The notes beneath the pieces were generated by a model. That model worked only from the letters and a program-made list of their open reading frames with translations, was not told the origin of the DNA and ran no database searches. The position numbers and the translations under genes are program-made. Shown one piece after another: positions 37,208 through 47,497 of a stretch of DNA of 52,027 nt. The stretch is from NCBI RefSeq assembly GCF_003026395.1, contig NZ_PYOO01000019.1:1-52027 (forward strand), in the 5' to 3' direction. How positions within the stretch are numbered: the first letter of the stretch is position 1; every line of letters begins with the position of its first letter. The stretch is from Photobacterium iliopiscarium. GTDB taxonomy: Bacteria; Pseudomonadota; Gammaproteobacteria; Enterobacterales; Vibrionaceae.

Positions 37208-38236
37208 TTAATTTCGTGGCTGTAAATGGGTCGTAATGCCGCACATCTCAGCACATAAGCAACTTAGGGCTGACCACGGCTGAGTGTCATAATCGGTTTT
37301 AACCTGAATTTCCAATAAGGTTAGTTGGCGAATAATCGTTACTAACGTTGTTAAAGACAGTCGATGTAACGCCCCGATATACATTTCACGTCGGTTTTGC
37401 CACACTCTAAATTGTTCAAATATTAGATTGAGTGGCGTGCCTTTTTTACCCATTTCTTGCATTTTATACAGCTGAGTTAATTCTCGCTGTAGTGTTCGCA
37501 GTAAAATAGTAGCTTCTACACCTTCAGCTTGTAATTGACGCAATATGCGTTGGCTACGTTTAGCTTGTCCGGCTAACAATGCGTCAATTAATTGAAATGG
37601 CGTGTAGTGATTATGGCGACTTAATGCTTCTTGTAACCGTACGATAGTAAGAATGCCATCGGGGTACAGGAGTACTAATTTATGTAAACTTTGTGATAAA
37701 GCCAGTAAATTACCTTCATGCCACTGCGCGAGCATTTGTACCGATTCATGATCGGGTTTTAAGCCTAATTGTTGACAACGACCTTGAATAAAACGCGGCA
37801 TTTGGCGCGGATCAGGGGTATTGCACGGTACATATAGACCAATATTATCAAGTGCTTTAAACCATTTAGTCGTTTCTTGCTTTTTATTGATTCTAGGACC
37901 TGTGAGGATCAATAAAATATCAGGATTAAGTGCCGCTATCACTTCCAGTAATGCTTTGGCTTGGTTGGCATTTAACCCGGTTTCAGCAATTTCAAGTTCA
38001 ATAATTTGTTGGGCTGAAAATAAGCTCATGGCATTGCAGCAATCTAACACCGCATTCCAATCAATACTATTGTCGATCGTAAAGCTGTGGCGTTCAAGAT
38101 AACCGTGTTGCTGGGCGATATGCTTGATGCTATCGCCTGCTTCTTGTTTTAATAATAGCTCATTACCAAACAGTAAATAAGCCTGACGCAGGCCCTTTGT
38201 TAGCTGCTGCGTCAGTTGTTCTGGGTAAACTCTCAT
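37208..38236 (-). CDS. holA: DNA polymerase III delta subunit
   Basis: The delta subunit of the clamp loader, which opens the beta clamp. The 342 residues have the HolA N-terminus (RVYPEQLTQQLTKGLRQAYLLFGNELLLKQEAGD) and the degenerate AAA+ body with ILLILTGPR-type strand, without Walker A, as expected. The ATG overlaps the lptE stop (ATGA). It is the last gene of leuS-lptE-holA. Confidence 0.94.
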   Translation of the reverse strand: MRVYPEQLTQQLTKGLRQAYLLFGNELLLKQEAGDSIKHIAQQHGYLERHSFTIDNSIDWNAVLDCCNAMSLFSAQQIIELEIAETGLNANQAKALLEVIAALNPDILLILTGPRINKKQETTKWFKALDNIGLYVPCNTPDPRQMPRFIQGRCQQLGLKPDHESVQMLAQWHEGNLLALSQSLHKLVLLYPDGILTIVRLQEALSRHNHYTPFQLIDALLAGQAKRSQRILRQLQAEGVEATILLRTLQRELTQLYKMQEMGKKGTPLNLIFEQFRVWQNRREMYIGALHRLSLTTLVTIIRQLTLLEIQVKTDYDTQPWSALSCLCAEMCGITTHLQPRN

Positions 38237-38886
38237 TGTGCGTTATGATCTTGTTTTTTATATATAACCGCAGGCGTAGTGGTGATGGTTGTGGTACTGC
38301 CATCTTTAATAGAAACTTTTTGATTATGCAAAATTTGGTTTAATTCTGCATTTAATTTATCTTCTTCCATCTTATTAAACACTGTGGTCAAACGCGCTAG
38401 TTTACGCATGATTTGTTGTGCGGCTTGTTCACGCATTACATCAACTAATTCATCACGTTCTACTGATTTTGCTAATGCTGAAAGTGGGTTATCTAAGAAA
38501 GTTCGAGTGACTTTAGTGCTAAATTGTTCAATACCTTGATTCGGAATCGTCACAGTATAGTTAACCGTTAAGGTTAAATCGTATTCTGCTTTACCGTTAT
38601 TTTGATACAAAGATAACGTACTATCGCCGGTTGATTCACTGGTGATATTAAGGTTTGGTACGGTTGCTGCTGGTTTTACTTCTTCAATACCATGCAGTTT
38701 AAATTGGTATTTTACCATACGGGTTAATTTTCCGTAGGGGTCAAAACTGGTTAATGATAGCTTAGCGATCCCTTCTGGTAGCATGTAGTTGCCACGAAGA
38801 TGAAAGCCGCAAGAAGCTGTTGTAAGCGCGAGAAGAGTGATGATAAGTAGTCGAGTTAGGCTGTTGGCCGAGAAAAAACTTTTCAC
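38233..38886 (-). CDS. lptE: LPS assembly lipoprotein LptE
   Basis: It plugs the LptD barrel in the outer membrane and helps insert LPS. The lipobox Cys26 is in TTASCGFHLRG, the usual LptE opening. The 217 residues are within the family's range. The start is GTG with a strong AAGGAG ten bases upstream. It lies 141 bp after leuS, beyond a strong hairpin, and is coupled to holA. Confidence 0.92.
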   Translation of the reverse strand: MKSFFSANSLTRLLIITLLALTTASCGFHLRGNYMLPEGIAKLSLTSFDPYGKLTRMVKYQFKLHGIEEVKPAATVPNLNITSESTGDSTLSLYQNNGKAEYDLTLTVNYTVTIPNQGIEQFSTKVTRTFLDNPLSALAKSVERDELVDVMREQAAQQIMRKLARLTTVFNKMEEDKLNAELNQILHNQKVSIKDGSTTTITTTPAVIYKKQDHNAQ

Positions 38887-38950
38887 GAAAGTCAGCTCCT
38901 TGAAAGAAAAGAAGGTGCGCAGGGCGCAGAATCAAATATGACCATAATTA

Positions 38951-38980
38951 TAAAGATCCCCGCAGAAGCGGGGATCTTTA
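38951..38980 (-). terminator. Terminator or attenuating hairpin after leuS
   Basis: A perfect 13-pair stem (38951-38963 with 38968-38980) with a four-base loop, followed on the minus strand by a weak T-rich tail. It may partly uncouple leuS from lptE-holA. Confidence 0.75.
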
Positions 38981-39027
38981 AGGCTCTTGTCTTTGTTAGA
39001 TAGACCAACAAAGCAAAGTAACCTTGA

Positions 39028-41601
39028 TTAGTTTGCTACGATGTTTAGCAGTTTTCCTGGTACATAAATTACTTTACGTACTGTATTGCCATCAGTGAAG
39101 CGTGCTACACCTTCATCAGCCATTGCTAACGCTTCTACTTGCTCTTTGGTAGCGTCTGCCGCAACCGTTAATTTAGCACGTAGTTTACCGTTAACTTGGA
39201 CAATGATCAGTTTTTCATCTTCAACCAATGCTGCTGCATCAGCTTGTGGCCATACTGCATGGTCAATGTCTGTTTGACCCAGTGCTTGCCACATTTCAAA
39301 ACAGATATGTGGTGTCATTGGGTAAAGCATAGTAACAATTGCTTTCAGTGCTTCATCAAGAATAGCACGATCTTGTACTGATTCTTGTGGCGCTTTAGCT
39401 AACTTGTTCATTAATTCCATGATGGCAGCAATCGCAGTATTGAATGTCTGACGACGACCAATATCATCACTTACTTTAGCGATCGTTTTGTGAATATCAC
39501 GACGAAGTGCTTTTTGAACGCTGCTTAATGCTGTGGTATCAACGGTTTCAGCTGTGCCTTTTTCAGCATGCTCACGAACCAGTTTCCAAACACGCTTAAG
39601 GAAGCGGTTTGCACCTTCAACGCCAGATTCTTGCCACTCAAGTGTCATATCAGCCGGTGATGCAAACATCATAAATAAACGTACTGTGTCAGCACCGTAT
39701 TTATTTACCATCTCTTGTGGATCAATACCGTTGTTTTTAGACTTAGACATTTTGATCATGCCTGAGTGTTCAACGTTATGACCTTTAGAATCTACCGCTG
39801 TTGTGATACGGCCTTTGCCGTCACGTTCAACTGTTACATCTGTTGGTGCAACCCACTCTTTACCACCTTTATCAGTGGTGTAGAAGAACGCATCAGCCAA
39901 TACCATGCCTTGACATAGTAGTTGCTTAAACGGTTCGTTAGAGGTTACGTAACCCGCATCACGAAGTAATTTGTGGAAGAAACGTGAGTACAATAGGTGC
40001 ATACACGCGTGTTCAATACCACCAACATATTGATCAACAGGTAGCCAGTAGTTCGCCTTAGCAGGATCTAGAATATCATCAGCTTGTGGTGAACAGTAAC
40101 GTGCGTAGTACCAAGATGACTCCATGAAGGTGTCAAAGGTATCCGTCTCACGCAGTGCTGGTTCGCCGTTAAAGGTCGTTTTAGCCCATTCTAAGTCAGC
40201 TTTAAGCGGGCTAGTTACGCCATCCATTACCACATCTTCTGGAAGAATAACGGGTAGTTGATCGGCAGCAACAGGATGTACTTGACCATCTTCAGTCGTA
40301 ACCATTGGGATTGGTGCACCCCAGTAGCGTTGACGTGAAACACCCCAGTCACGAAGACGGAAGTTAATTGTTTTCTTGCCTTTGCCTTCCGCTTCAAGTT
40401 TGGTTGCAATTGCATCAAACGCTTGCTGGAAGTTTAGACCGTCGAATTCACCTGAATTGAACAACACACCTTTTTCAGTGAATGCTGTTTCAGAGATATC
40501 AAATTCGCTACCGTCTTCTGGCTTAATTACCGCCATGATGTCGATGTTGTACTTAGTCGCAAATTCAAAATCACGTTGATCGTGAGCTGGAACTGCCATT
40601 ACTGCGCCTGTGCCGTAATCCATTAATACGAAGTTAGCAACGTAGACAGGTACTTCACGACCATCTAGTGGGTGGATAGCTGTAAAGCCAGTATCCATGC
40701 CTTTCTTTTCCATTGTTGCAAGTTCAGCTTCAGCAACTTTGGTGTTACGGCATTCATCGATAAATGTTGTTAGGGCTGGATTGTTTTCAGCCGCTTTTGC
40801 TGCAAGAGGGTGACCTGCGGCAATGCTAACAAATGTCACACCCATTAGGGTATCTGGACGCGTTGTGTAAACTTCTAAATCGTTTTGACCTTTAACGTTA
40901 AAGGTTAATTCAACACCTTCAGAACGGCCAATCCAGTTACGCTGCATGGTTTTTACCATTTCAGGCCAACCATCAAGGGTATCAAGGTCGTCAAGTAGCT
41001 CTTGTGCATACTCAGTAATTTTAATGAACCACTGTGGAATCTCTTTTTGTTCTACAGGGGTATCACAACGCCAGCAACAGCCGTCTTCTACTTGCTCATT
41101 CGCTAGTACGGTTTGGTCGTTAGGACACCAGTTTACAGACGATGTCTTTTTGTAAACTAGGCCTTTGTTGTACAGTTTAGTAAAGAACTCTTGTTCCCAA
41201 CGGTAGTACTCAGGAGTACAGGTTGCGAATTCACGGCTCCAATCATAACCAAAACCTAATAGCTTAAGTTGGTTCTTCATGTACTCGATATTTTCGTAAG
41301 TCCAAGGGGCTGGCGCAGTGTTATTTTTTACTGCTGCGTTCTCTGCTGGTAGACCAAATGCATCCCAACCAATTGGCTGCATGACATTTTTGCCTTGTAA
41401 GCGCTGGTAGCGAGAGATAACATCACCGATAGTGTAGTTACGCACGTGACCCATGTGCAAGCGACCACTTGGGTACGGGAACATGGACAGACAGTAGAAT
41501 TTTTCTTTATTAGGGTCTTCACTAACAACAAAGGTCTTATTGTTATCCCAATGTTCTTGAACTTTTTGTTCAATGTCCTGTGGACGATATTGTTCTTGCA
41601 T
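39028..41601 (-). CDS. leuS: Leucyl-tRNA synthetase
   Basis: A class I synthetase that charges tRNA-Leu. From the ATG at 41601 it has 857 residues and begins [18 protein letters not shown] like E. coli; a second ATG three codons upstream has a worse spaced ribosome site. HIGH is HMGH (49-52), KMSKS is in [11 protein letters not shown] (about 620), and the CP1 editing domain with the TxxxRPDTLMG motif lies near 240-260. It is transcribed divergently from ybeL. Confidence 0.98.
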   Translation of the reverse strand: MQEQYRPQDIEQKVQEHWDNNKTFVVSEDPNKEKFYCLSMFPYPSGRLHMGHVRNYTIGDVISRYQRLQGKNVMQPIGWDAFGLPAENAAVKNNTAPAPWTYENIEYMKNQLKLLGFGYDWSREFATCTPEYYRWEQEFFTKLYNKGLVYKKTSSVNWCPNDQTVLANEQVEDGCCWRCDTPVEQKEIPQWFIKITEYAQELLDDLDTLDGWPEMVKTMQRNWIGRSEGVELTFNVKGQNDLEVYTTRPDTLMGVTFVSIAAGHPLAAKAAENNPALTTFIDECRNTKVAEAELATMEKKGMDTGFTAIHPLDGREVPVYVANFVLMDYGTGAVMAVPAHDQRDFEFATKYNIDIMAVIKPEDGSEFDISETAFTEKGVLFNSGEFDGLNFQQAFDAIATKLEAEGKGKKTINFRLRDWGVSRQRYWGAPIPMVTTEDGQVHPVAADQLPVILPEDVVMDGVTSPLKADLEWAKTTFNGEPALRETDTFDTFMESSWYYARYCSPQADDILDPAKANYWLPVDQYVGGIEHACMHLLYSRFFHKLLRDAGYVTSNEPFKQLLCQGMVLADAFFYTTDKGGKEWVAPTDVTVERDGKGRITTAVDSKGHNVEHSGMIKMSKSKNNGIDPQEMVNKYGADTVRLFMMFASPADMTLEWQESGVEGANRFLKRVWKLVREHAEKGTAETVDTTALSSVQKALRRDIHKTIAKVSDDIGRRQTFNTAIAAIMELMNKLAKAPQESVQDRAILDEALKAIVTMLYPMTPHICFEMWQALGQTDIDHAVWPQADAAALVEDEKLIIVQVNGKLRAKLTVAADATKEQVEALAMADEGVARFTDGNTVRKVIYVPGKLLNIVAN

Positions 41602-41770
41602 CGATGACATCCAGAATTTTGTGAGTTTAATACAAACACATTCATTGTAATCGACATAGGATAACCAAAGGTAAAGGTGTCAACAATAGCTGATAGCGAT
41701 TCGGCGACCTTAATCTTACATTTGGCCGTAATTACGTAATTATTTCGCACATTGGTGGAGGATTAATCCC

Positions 41771-42340
41771 ATGACTAAGCAACAAAAGCATTATGAAGCG
41801 GTATTAGAAAAAGTAACTGAAGCGCTTAAGCATAGCCCAGAAGAGCTAAAGAAGTTTTTTAAGATGACAGAGCTTTACGGTAAAGCTGCCAGTGATATGA
41901 CAAAAGATGAGTTGGCATTGATCGAAGCGTACATCAAAAGTGATCTTAAAACGACCGAGCTTTATGGTAAAGCTGCTAGCGATATGACTAAAGATGAATT
42001 GTCATTAGTTGAAGCTTATGTCAAAAGTGATTTGAAAACCTTTACAGAAGAAGTAAAAAGCAGTTCACAGCCGTTTAGCGAAAGTCCATTTTATAAGTTA
42101 GTCAGTGAAAGTATTTGGAAGAACTTGGCTGAAGTTACTGATAAAACCCAATTAGAGTGGATTGAAGTAATGGATGATATTCAGCATAAAGGTGTTTATC
42201 AAGCGGGTGAGTTAGTGGGTCTTGGTAATCTTGTGTGTGAGCAATGTGGCCATACCGAAATGATCACTCATGTGACTCGCATTGAACCATGTGTAAAATG
42301 TGGCTGTAAACATTTCTCTCGTTTACCATTAAATCCATAA
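41771..42340 (+). CDS. ybeL: YbeL, zinc ribbon-containing DUF1451 protein, with an internal 29-residue duplication
   Basis: A 189-residue protein of unknown function whose C-terminus is a zinc ribbon (VCEQCGHTEM ... PCVKCGCKHF). The centre (SESIWKNLAEVTDKTQLEWIEVMDDIQHKGVYQAGELVGLGNLVC) matches E. coli YbeL. The N-terminal helical part contains residues 33-61 repeated as 62-90, with only three substitutions (A/S, I/V, I/V). This accounts for the excess over the 160-residue E. coli protein. The start has GGAGGA upstream. It is divergent from leuS, as in E. coli. Confidence 0.92.
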   Translation: MTKQQKHYEAVLEKVTEALKHSPEELKKFFKMTELYGKAASDMTKDELALIEAYIKSDLKTTELYGKAASDMTKDELSLVEAYVKSDLKTFTEEVKSSSQPFSESPFYKLVSESIWKNLAEVTDKTQLEWIEVMDDIQHKGVYQAGELVGLGNLVCEQCGHTEMITHVTRIEPCVKCGCKHFSRLPLNP

Positions 42341-42370
42341 ACGCTGAAAAATGTGACGTTATAGTAAAAT

Positions 42371-42400
42371 AAAACGCAGCCGCTTAAGGGCTGCGTTTTT
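42371..42400. terminator. Bidirectional terminator between ybeL and the SYLF gene
   Basis: CGCAGCC (42375-42381) pairs with GGCTGCG (42389-42395) across a seven-base loop, with A and T runs on the flanks. Confidence 0.9.
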
Positions 42401-42424
42401 ATTTGTGAGAACCAAAACGATCAA

Positions 42425-43192
42425 TTAATAGTCTGGTTTTTCAATGACATCAACGACAACAGCCGTGTTTTCCGGTTTAATAGTATCGGCTGCTTTTTGC
42501 ATTCGTTGTGATTGTTGATATTGTCTTTGTTGTGGTTGAGGTACTGTTGGCGACTGCTTATATTCTTTGTTAAATGTCGGCAGAACATCATTGTAGCCTT
42601 TGATCTGGCGAGTAGCAGCCGTCATTGGTTCATAAGTAAACTTTTGCCCCGCTAATGATGCTTCGATCATGGCACCACCTTTAGCCTGAGTGAAGATAGC
42701 AACGCCATTGATGTAGCTTTGAGTCATGTAGTCGCTGCCCGCATTCATTCCTGCGCCTGCGGTGCCGATTTTAGCTGAAGCGCCTTCTGTTAAAGCGACT
42801 GCGGATGCTTGAGCATCTAATTCTAAGCCGCCATCAATAAAGCGATCGTAAGCGCGTTTATCTTGGAAGAATAGAATCTCACTAAAGGCCTGACCTCCAA
42901 ATTGTAGCCCAATTGAAATTTGATAAAGTTTAGCAAATCCCATCGCTTGATTGGCTTTAAATACGACCCCTGAGCCATAAGCACCCCCAATCCAAAATCC
43001 ACCTTTACCCACCGATGGGAAAACAGCATATCCATAAGCAGAATGGAAAAAAGGTTGTGTTTGTGGCGATTTATAAAAGAGTGCAAGTGTGTCTTTAGTA
43101 TCATTTTGCTGTTCTTGAGCAAGTACTTGTGCTGATAGCATCAACATCAATAATGAGCACAAAGTCGCAAAAATTTTATGTGTCGTTTTCAT
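42425..43192 (-). CDS. Lipid-binding SYLF domain-containing exported protein
   Basis: A 255-residue protein with a signal peptide (MKTTHKIFATLCSLLMLMLSAQVLA). It has a SYLF/Ysc84 domain: AVFPSVGKGGFWIGGAYGSGVVF, IGLQFGGQAFSEILFF and AGMNAGSDYMTQSYINGVAIFTQAKGGAMIEASLAGQKF (about 50-200). The tail from about 205 is rich in Gln and Pro and probably unstructured. SYLF domains bind phosphoinositides in eukaryotes; the bacterial role is unknown. It lies between ybeL and lnt, a place empty in E. coli. Confidence 0.85.
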   Translation of the reverse strand: MKTTHKIFATLCSLLMLMLSAQVLAQEQQNDTKDTLALFYKSPQTQPFFHSAYGYAVFPSVGKGGFWIGGAYGSGVVFKANQAMGFAKLYQISIGLQFGGQAFSEILFFQDKRAYDRFIDGGLELDAQASAVALTEGASAKIGTAGAGMNAGSDYMTQSYINGVAIFTQAKGGAMIEASLAGQKFTYEPMTAATRQIKGYNDVLPTFNKEYKQSPTVPQPQQRQYQQSQRMQKAADTIKPENTAVVVDVIEKPDY

Positions 43193-43273
43193 CTATCATT
43201 CCTTATCTCGCCGTGGGTATAGATACTCACAGGATCGCGATTGTTACTAGCCAATGAATTTACAATAAACTTG

Positions 43274-43309
43274 CCGTAAAAAAGAAGGTGAAGTTATTAG
43301 CTTCACCTT
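43274..43309 (-). terminator. Terminator after lnt
   Basis: On the minus strand a nine-pair stem (43285-43293 with 43301-43309) is followed by CTTTTTTAC. It ends the ybeZ-ybeY-corC-lnt transcript. Confidence 0.88.
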
Positions 43310-43314
43310 GAATT

Positions 43315-44871
43315 TTATTCTTTTTCCGTTAGACGTACATCACGAAAATGTCCGCGTTTACGTCGAACAAGTAGCCAAGATAATGCTAATGCCCATAAAC
43401 AGTAACCGTATAACGGCCAACTGCCCAAGGTGGTATAAGGTGTCATACCAATGGTTGGGATCACTTTATCTTTTAATACGCCAGTGACAAATTGCGGTAA
43501 TTCCTTAGTGATATGACCATTATGGTCAACCACTGCGGTAATACCCGTATTTGTTCCACGTAATAATGGTTTACCAAGCTCAAGCGCGCGCATTTGGGCA
43601 ATTTCCATGTGTTGGAATGGACCAATAGAATGGCCAAACCATGCATCATTAGAAAGCGTAAGCAGTAACTCGGTTTTTTTAGTGACGTTTTGGCGGATTT
43701 GCTCACCAAACGCAATTTCATAACACAGCGCAGGTGCAATTGAATAACCATGGGCTTGAATATTCGGTTGAATATAAGCACCGCGGCTAAACGATGACAT
43801 CGGCAGATTAAAAAACGGTGCTAATGGTCGTAGGATACTGGCAAACGGTACAAATTCACCAAAAGGTAATAGATGGTGTTTAGTGTAACGGGTTGCAGTA
43901 TTGTAGTTATACGGACCATCAGCATCAACACCGAGTGTTAAAATATTATTGAAAAACTCGCCGTCTGATTTTTGATCTAAAATACCGGTAATAACGGTAC
44001 TGTTATTGGCACGTGCTGCTGAATCAAGATTTTGTAAGAAGGTGGGAATATCTTCTTCAAGCGCAGGAATAGCGGCTTCTGGCCAAATAATCAAATCTGC
44101 ACCCCAATTATCACGGGTGAGATCCATATATTTCATTAACGTTGGCCAGCGATGACTGGGTAGCCATTTCTCTTCTTGCGAAATATTGCCTTGAATTAAA
44201 GCAACGCTAACACTGTGCTTGGGATCGGGTTTTACCCACTGTGGAATACCCGCTAATACGGCTAATATTACCACTAACACCGCAACCATGAATGGACGCC
44301 AGTTACGGTAGTAAAGGGTTGCAGTTATTGATCCAGATATAAGCACTAATGCGAGAGTGATCCCTTCGACACCAAAAATGGGTGCGAAGTGTGCCAATGG
44401 CGTATTAAGTTGGCTGTATCCCATCCATAACCAAGGAAAACCCGTGAATAACCAACCACGGATCCAATCAAGTACCAGCCAAATTACCGGGCCTGAAAGC
44501 AATAATTGATGAAAAGGACGTTGGCGGTTAAAGCGATTAAATAAATAGCCAAATAACGCGGGGTATAACGCTAAATAACTAATTAATAGACACATTAAGA
44601 ACATGCTAGCAATTTTAGGCATACCACCAAAGGTATCGATGCTGACATGCACCCAGCTAATGCCGGTACCAAACATGCCTAGACCATAAAAAAAGCCAAT
44701 CAGTGCTGAACGTTTAGGCGGTTGCTTCTGTAATAAAAGGAAAAACAGAATCAGTGTTAGTGGCGCGATAAATGCGTAGTCATAAGGAGCAAAAGACAAG
44801 GTCGCAATCGCACCAGCAGGGACAGCTGCAAGCAACTGTCCCAATGAGATGAGTGTTTTTTTTGTCATCAT
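43315..44871 (-). CDS. lnt: Apolipoprotein N-acyltransferase
   Basis: It adds the third acyl chain to the N-terminal Cys of lipoproteins at the outer face of the inner membrane. The 518 residues have an N-terminal set of about six to seven membrane helices and a nitrilase domain with the triad Glu in IWPEAAIP, Lys in KHHLLPFGEFVP and Cys in ALCYEIAFG, and one last helix near the end. The ATG abuts the corC stop (TAAATG). Confidence 0.96.
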   Translation of the reverse strand: MMTKKTLISLGQLLAAVPAGAIATLSFAPYDYAFIAPLTLILFFLLLQKQPPKRSALIGFFYGLGMFGTGISWVHVSIDTFGGMPKIASMFLMCLLISYLALYPALFGYLFNRFNRQRPFHQLLLSGPVIWLVLDWIRGWLFTGFPWLWMGYSQLNTPLAHFAPIFGVEGITLALVLISGSITATLYYRNWRPFMVAVLVVILAVLAGIPQWVKPDPKHSVSVALIQGNISQEEKWLPSHRWPTLMKYMDLTRDNWGADLIIWPEAAIPALEEDIPTFLQNLDSAARANNSTVITGILDQKSDGEFFNNILTLGVDADGPYNYNTATRYTKHHLLPFGEFVPFASILRPLAPFFNLPMSSFSRGAYIQPNIQAHGYSIAPALCYEIAFGEQIRQNVTKKTELLLTLSNDAWFGHSIGPFQHMEIAQMRALELGKPLLRGTNTGITAVVDHNGHITKELPQFVTGVLKDKVIPTIGMTPYTTLGSWPLYGYCLWALALSWLLVRRKRGHFRDVRLTEKE

Positions 44872-45744
44872 TTACGGAGTAATGGTAGGTTGAAATGCTT
44901 CGTCAGGTACAGTTACTTGTAACTGGATAACACGGCGGTTATCAGACGAGGTCACTTTAAATGAATAACCATTAACTTCAATAACTTCACCGCGCGATGG
45001 CAAGTGACCAAAACTCATCATGACTAAACCGCCGACGGTATCGACTTCTTCATCACAAAATGAGGTGTGGAACAGTTCATTGAAATCTTCAATGGTTGTT
45101 AGGGCTTTGACCGCGTAAGTATGCTTACTTAACTGACGAACTTCTTGCTCTTCTTCGTCGTCAAATTCATCTTCGATTTCGCCAACGATTTGTTCAAGAA
45201 TATCTTCAATAGTGATAACACCGGATACACCACCAAACTCATCAACCACAATTGCCATGTGGTAACGCTCTTCGCGGAATTCTTTTAATAGGCGATCAAC
45301 GCGCTTACTTTCCGGCACGACAACGGCTGGACGTAATACTTTGTCGATATCAAAAGGTTCACTGTCAGGTAATAAATAACGCAGTAAGTCTTTGGCTAAT
45401 AAAATGCCTTCAACATGGTCTTTATCATCACTAATAACAGGGTAGCGAGAGTGTTGAGCTTCAACAATTAAATCAATAAGATCTTCTAGCTTCTGAGAAC
45501 GCTCGATAGTCGTCATTTGTGAACGTGGGATCATAATGTCACGTACACGCATTTCTGCTATTTCCATCACACCTTCGAGCATGTCGCGGGTGTCATGATC
45601 TATCAAATCGTTTTCTTCCGAATCACGGAATACTTCAACTAATTCTTCACGGTTTTGTGGTTCACCTTGAAAAAATTGGCCAATACGTTCAAAGAAGGAC
45701 TTTCTACTCGGACCTTCAGTTGTTGGAGAGTTATCTGCGTTCAT
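44872..45744 (-). CDS. corC: CNNM/CorC family magnesium and cobalt efflux protein
   Basis: A soluble 290-residue protein with two CBS domains (about 68-190, including [16 protein letters not shown] and the paired [33 protein letters not shown]) and a C-terminal CorC/HlyC transporter-associated domain (about 205-285). It is linked in E. coli to CorA-dependent Co/Mg efflux and probably signals in the cytosol. The operon order ybeZ-ybeY-corC-lnt matches E. coli. Confidence 0.95.
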   Translation of the reverse strand: MNADNSPTTEGPSRKSFFERIGQFFQGEPQNREELVEVFRDSEENDLIDHDTRDMLEGVMEIAEMRVRDIMIPRSQMTTIERSQKLEDLIDLIVEAQHSRYPVISDDKDHVEGILLAKDLLRYLLPDSEPFDIDKVLRPAVVVPESKRVDRLLKEFREERYHMAIVVDEFGGVSGVITIEDILEQIVGEIEDEFDDEEEQEVRQLSKHTYAVKALTTIEDFNELFHTSFCDEEVDTVGGLVMMSFGHLPSRGEVIEVNGYSFKVTSSDNRRVIQLQVTVPDEAFQPTITP

Positions 45745-45826
45745 TATTTACTTTATCAACTAAGTGGACATTGCCACGGAAATGCAGCTTGGTTTATCAA
45801 GCTGCGGAATATTTGTTGGTATATTA

Positions 45827-46288
45827 CTACTTTTCAGAAATGTAAGGGTCGATAAAGCCCATGTTTTGCATGATTTCAGTCTCTAATGCTTCCATTTCTT
45901 CAGCTTCATCGTCTTCGATATGATCATAACCTAGCAGATGGAGACTGCCGTGTACAACCATATGTGCCCAATGCGCATTAAGTGGCTTTTGTTGTTCAAG
46001 CGCTTCAGCTTCTACAACTTGACGACAAATAATGAGATCGCCAAGTAAGTTCATTTCGATTTCTGGTGGCGCTTCAAACGGAAAAGAAAGTACATTTGTT
46101 GGTCGATCTTTGCCTCGGTACTCAAGGTTGAGTGCGTGGCTTTCTTGCTTATCAACTAATCGAATAGTGACTTCAGCATCGGCTTGAAATGGGGTGACTG
46201 CGGCATTTAACCATTGCTGGAATTCAGCCTCAGTCGGTAGCCCTGTTTCGTCTGCTGTTGCAAGTTGTAGATCAAGATAAATCGCCAT
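45827..46288 (-). CDS. ybeY: Endoribonuclease YbeY, rRNA maturation factor
   Basis: A zinc metalloenzyme in 16S rRNA 3' maturation and ribosome quality control. The 153 residues carry the zinc motif [15 protein letters not shown] (about 110-124) and NVLSFPFE. The ATG shares its A with the ybeZ stop (TAATG), so the two are translationally coupled. Confidence 0.96.
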   Translation of the reverse strand: MAIYLDLQLATADETGLPTEAEFQQWLNAAVTPFQADAEVTIRLVDKQESHALNLEYRGKDRPTNVLSFPFEAPPEIEMNLLGDLIICRQVVEAEALEQQKPLNAHWAHMVVHGSLHLLGYDHIEDDEAEEMEALETEIMQNMGFIDPYISEK

Positions 46289-47385
46289 TAGTTACTCTTT
46301 TGTGATTCAATTTTAGCGGCAGTCGCGACGGCGAATAAGGCGGCATCTTTGGCGTCTTGTTCTGTACGACGACGTTGTTCTGCTTGTTTACGTTGTTTTT
46401 GATCGTCACTTTCCCAGATTTCATAGGCTTGAACAATGCGAGCGACAACAGGGTGGCGCACGACATCATTGGCTAAGAAAAAGTTAAAGCTAATCTCTTC
46501 AACATTTGATAATACTTCAACCGCATGACGTAAACCTGAACGCGCGCCACGCGGTAAATCGATTTGAGTGACGTCACCGGTGATCACTGCGCGTGAATTA
46601 AAGCCAATACGCGTTAGAAACATTTTCATTTGTTCAACGGTGGTATTTTGGCTTTCATCTAAAATAATAAAAGCATCATTAAGGGTTCGACCACGCATAT
46701 AAGCTAACGGTGCGACTTCAATCACATTACGCTCAATGAGCTTTTCTACGCGTTCAAAACCTAGCATTTCAAACAAAGCATCATAAAGCGGGCGTAGGTA
46801 TGGATCGACTTTCTGGCTTAAATCTCCGGGTAAGAAACCCAATTTCTCTCCGGCTTCAACAGCAGGACGAGTAAGCAGAATACGGCGAACTTCTTGACGC
46901 TCAAGGGCATCAATGGCAGCGGCAACGGCAAGGTAAGTTTTACCAGTACCGGCAGGGCCAACACCAAAGGTAATATCGTGGGTTACAATATTAGCAATAT
47001 ATTGGGCTTGGTTTGGCGTGCGTGGTTTTATGATCCCTTTTTTGGTTTTGATATGGATTTCTTTACCAAAAGGGATGCTTGTTTCTATGGTTTGTTCTAA
47101 AACGCCAGAGGCTTTAATCGCCAGATGAAGTTGGTCGGGTTCAATATCAGGAATATTGTTATGTACGGGAGCCGTATCAACGTATAAATCTTTTATGATA
47201 TTAGTCGCAACATCAGCAGTGTGTGGTTGACCCACGACGCTAAAATGGTTGCTGCGATGATTGATTTCAACACCTAGACGACGTTCTAGCTGTTTGATGT
47301 TGTCGTCGAAAGGACCACAAAGGCTGGAAAGACGCTGGTTATGGGCGGGTTCCAGATCAAATTCTACAGTAATTATCTTGCTCAA
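46288..47385 (-). CDS. ybeZ: PhoH-like ATPase YbeZ
   Basis: A 365-residue P-loop ATPase of the PhoH family, partner of YbeY. Walker A is [11 protein letters not shown] (about 142-152), Walker B is [10 protein letters not shown], followed by [12 protein letters not shown]. The start codon is TTG, with GAGG upstream. The C-terminal tail is rich in Lys, Arg, Gln and Glu. It heads the ybeZ-ybeY-corC-lnt operon, 113 bp after miaB. Confidence 0.94.
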   Translation of the reverse strand: MSKIITVEFDLEPAHNQRLSSLCGPFDDNIKQLERRLGVEINHRSNHFSVVGQPHTADVATNIIKDLYVDTAPVHNNIPDIEPDQLHLAIKASGVLEQTIETSIPFGKEIHIKTKKGIIKPRTPNQAQYIANIVTHDITFGVGPAGTGKTYLAVAAAIDALERQEVRRILLTRPAVEAGEKLGFLPGDLSQKVDPYLRPLYDALFEMLGFERVEKLIERNVIEVAPLAYMRGRTLNDAFIILDESQNTTVEQMKMFLTRIGFNSRAVITGDVTQIDLPRGARSGLRHAVEVLSNVEEISFNFFLANDVVRHPVVARIVQAYEIWESDDQKQRKQAEQRRRTEQDAKDAALFAVATAAKIESQKSN

Positions 47386-47497
47386 GGTTTGCCTCTCATT
47401 GAGGTCGCCTAGATGTAGGCGACCATATTTTCAGGGCATGCGACTTACTTTGAATAATCGTTATTACTGCTTGTTGTTCAACGGCAGTGAATCACTC

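Noticed and set aside
41328..41750. A 140-codon open frame overlapping the leuS start
   Set aside because: It lies in another frame of leuS and runs into the leuS-ybeL intergenic region, with no ribosome site or recognisable protein.
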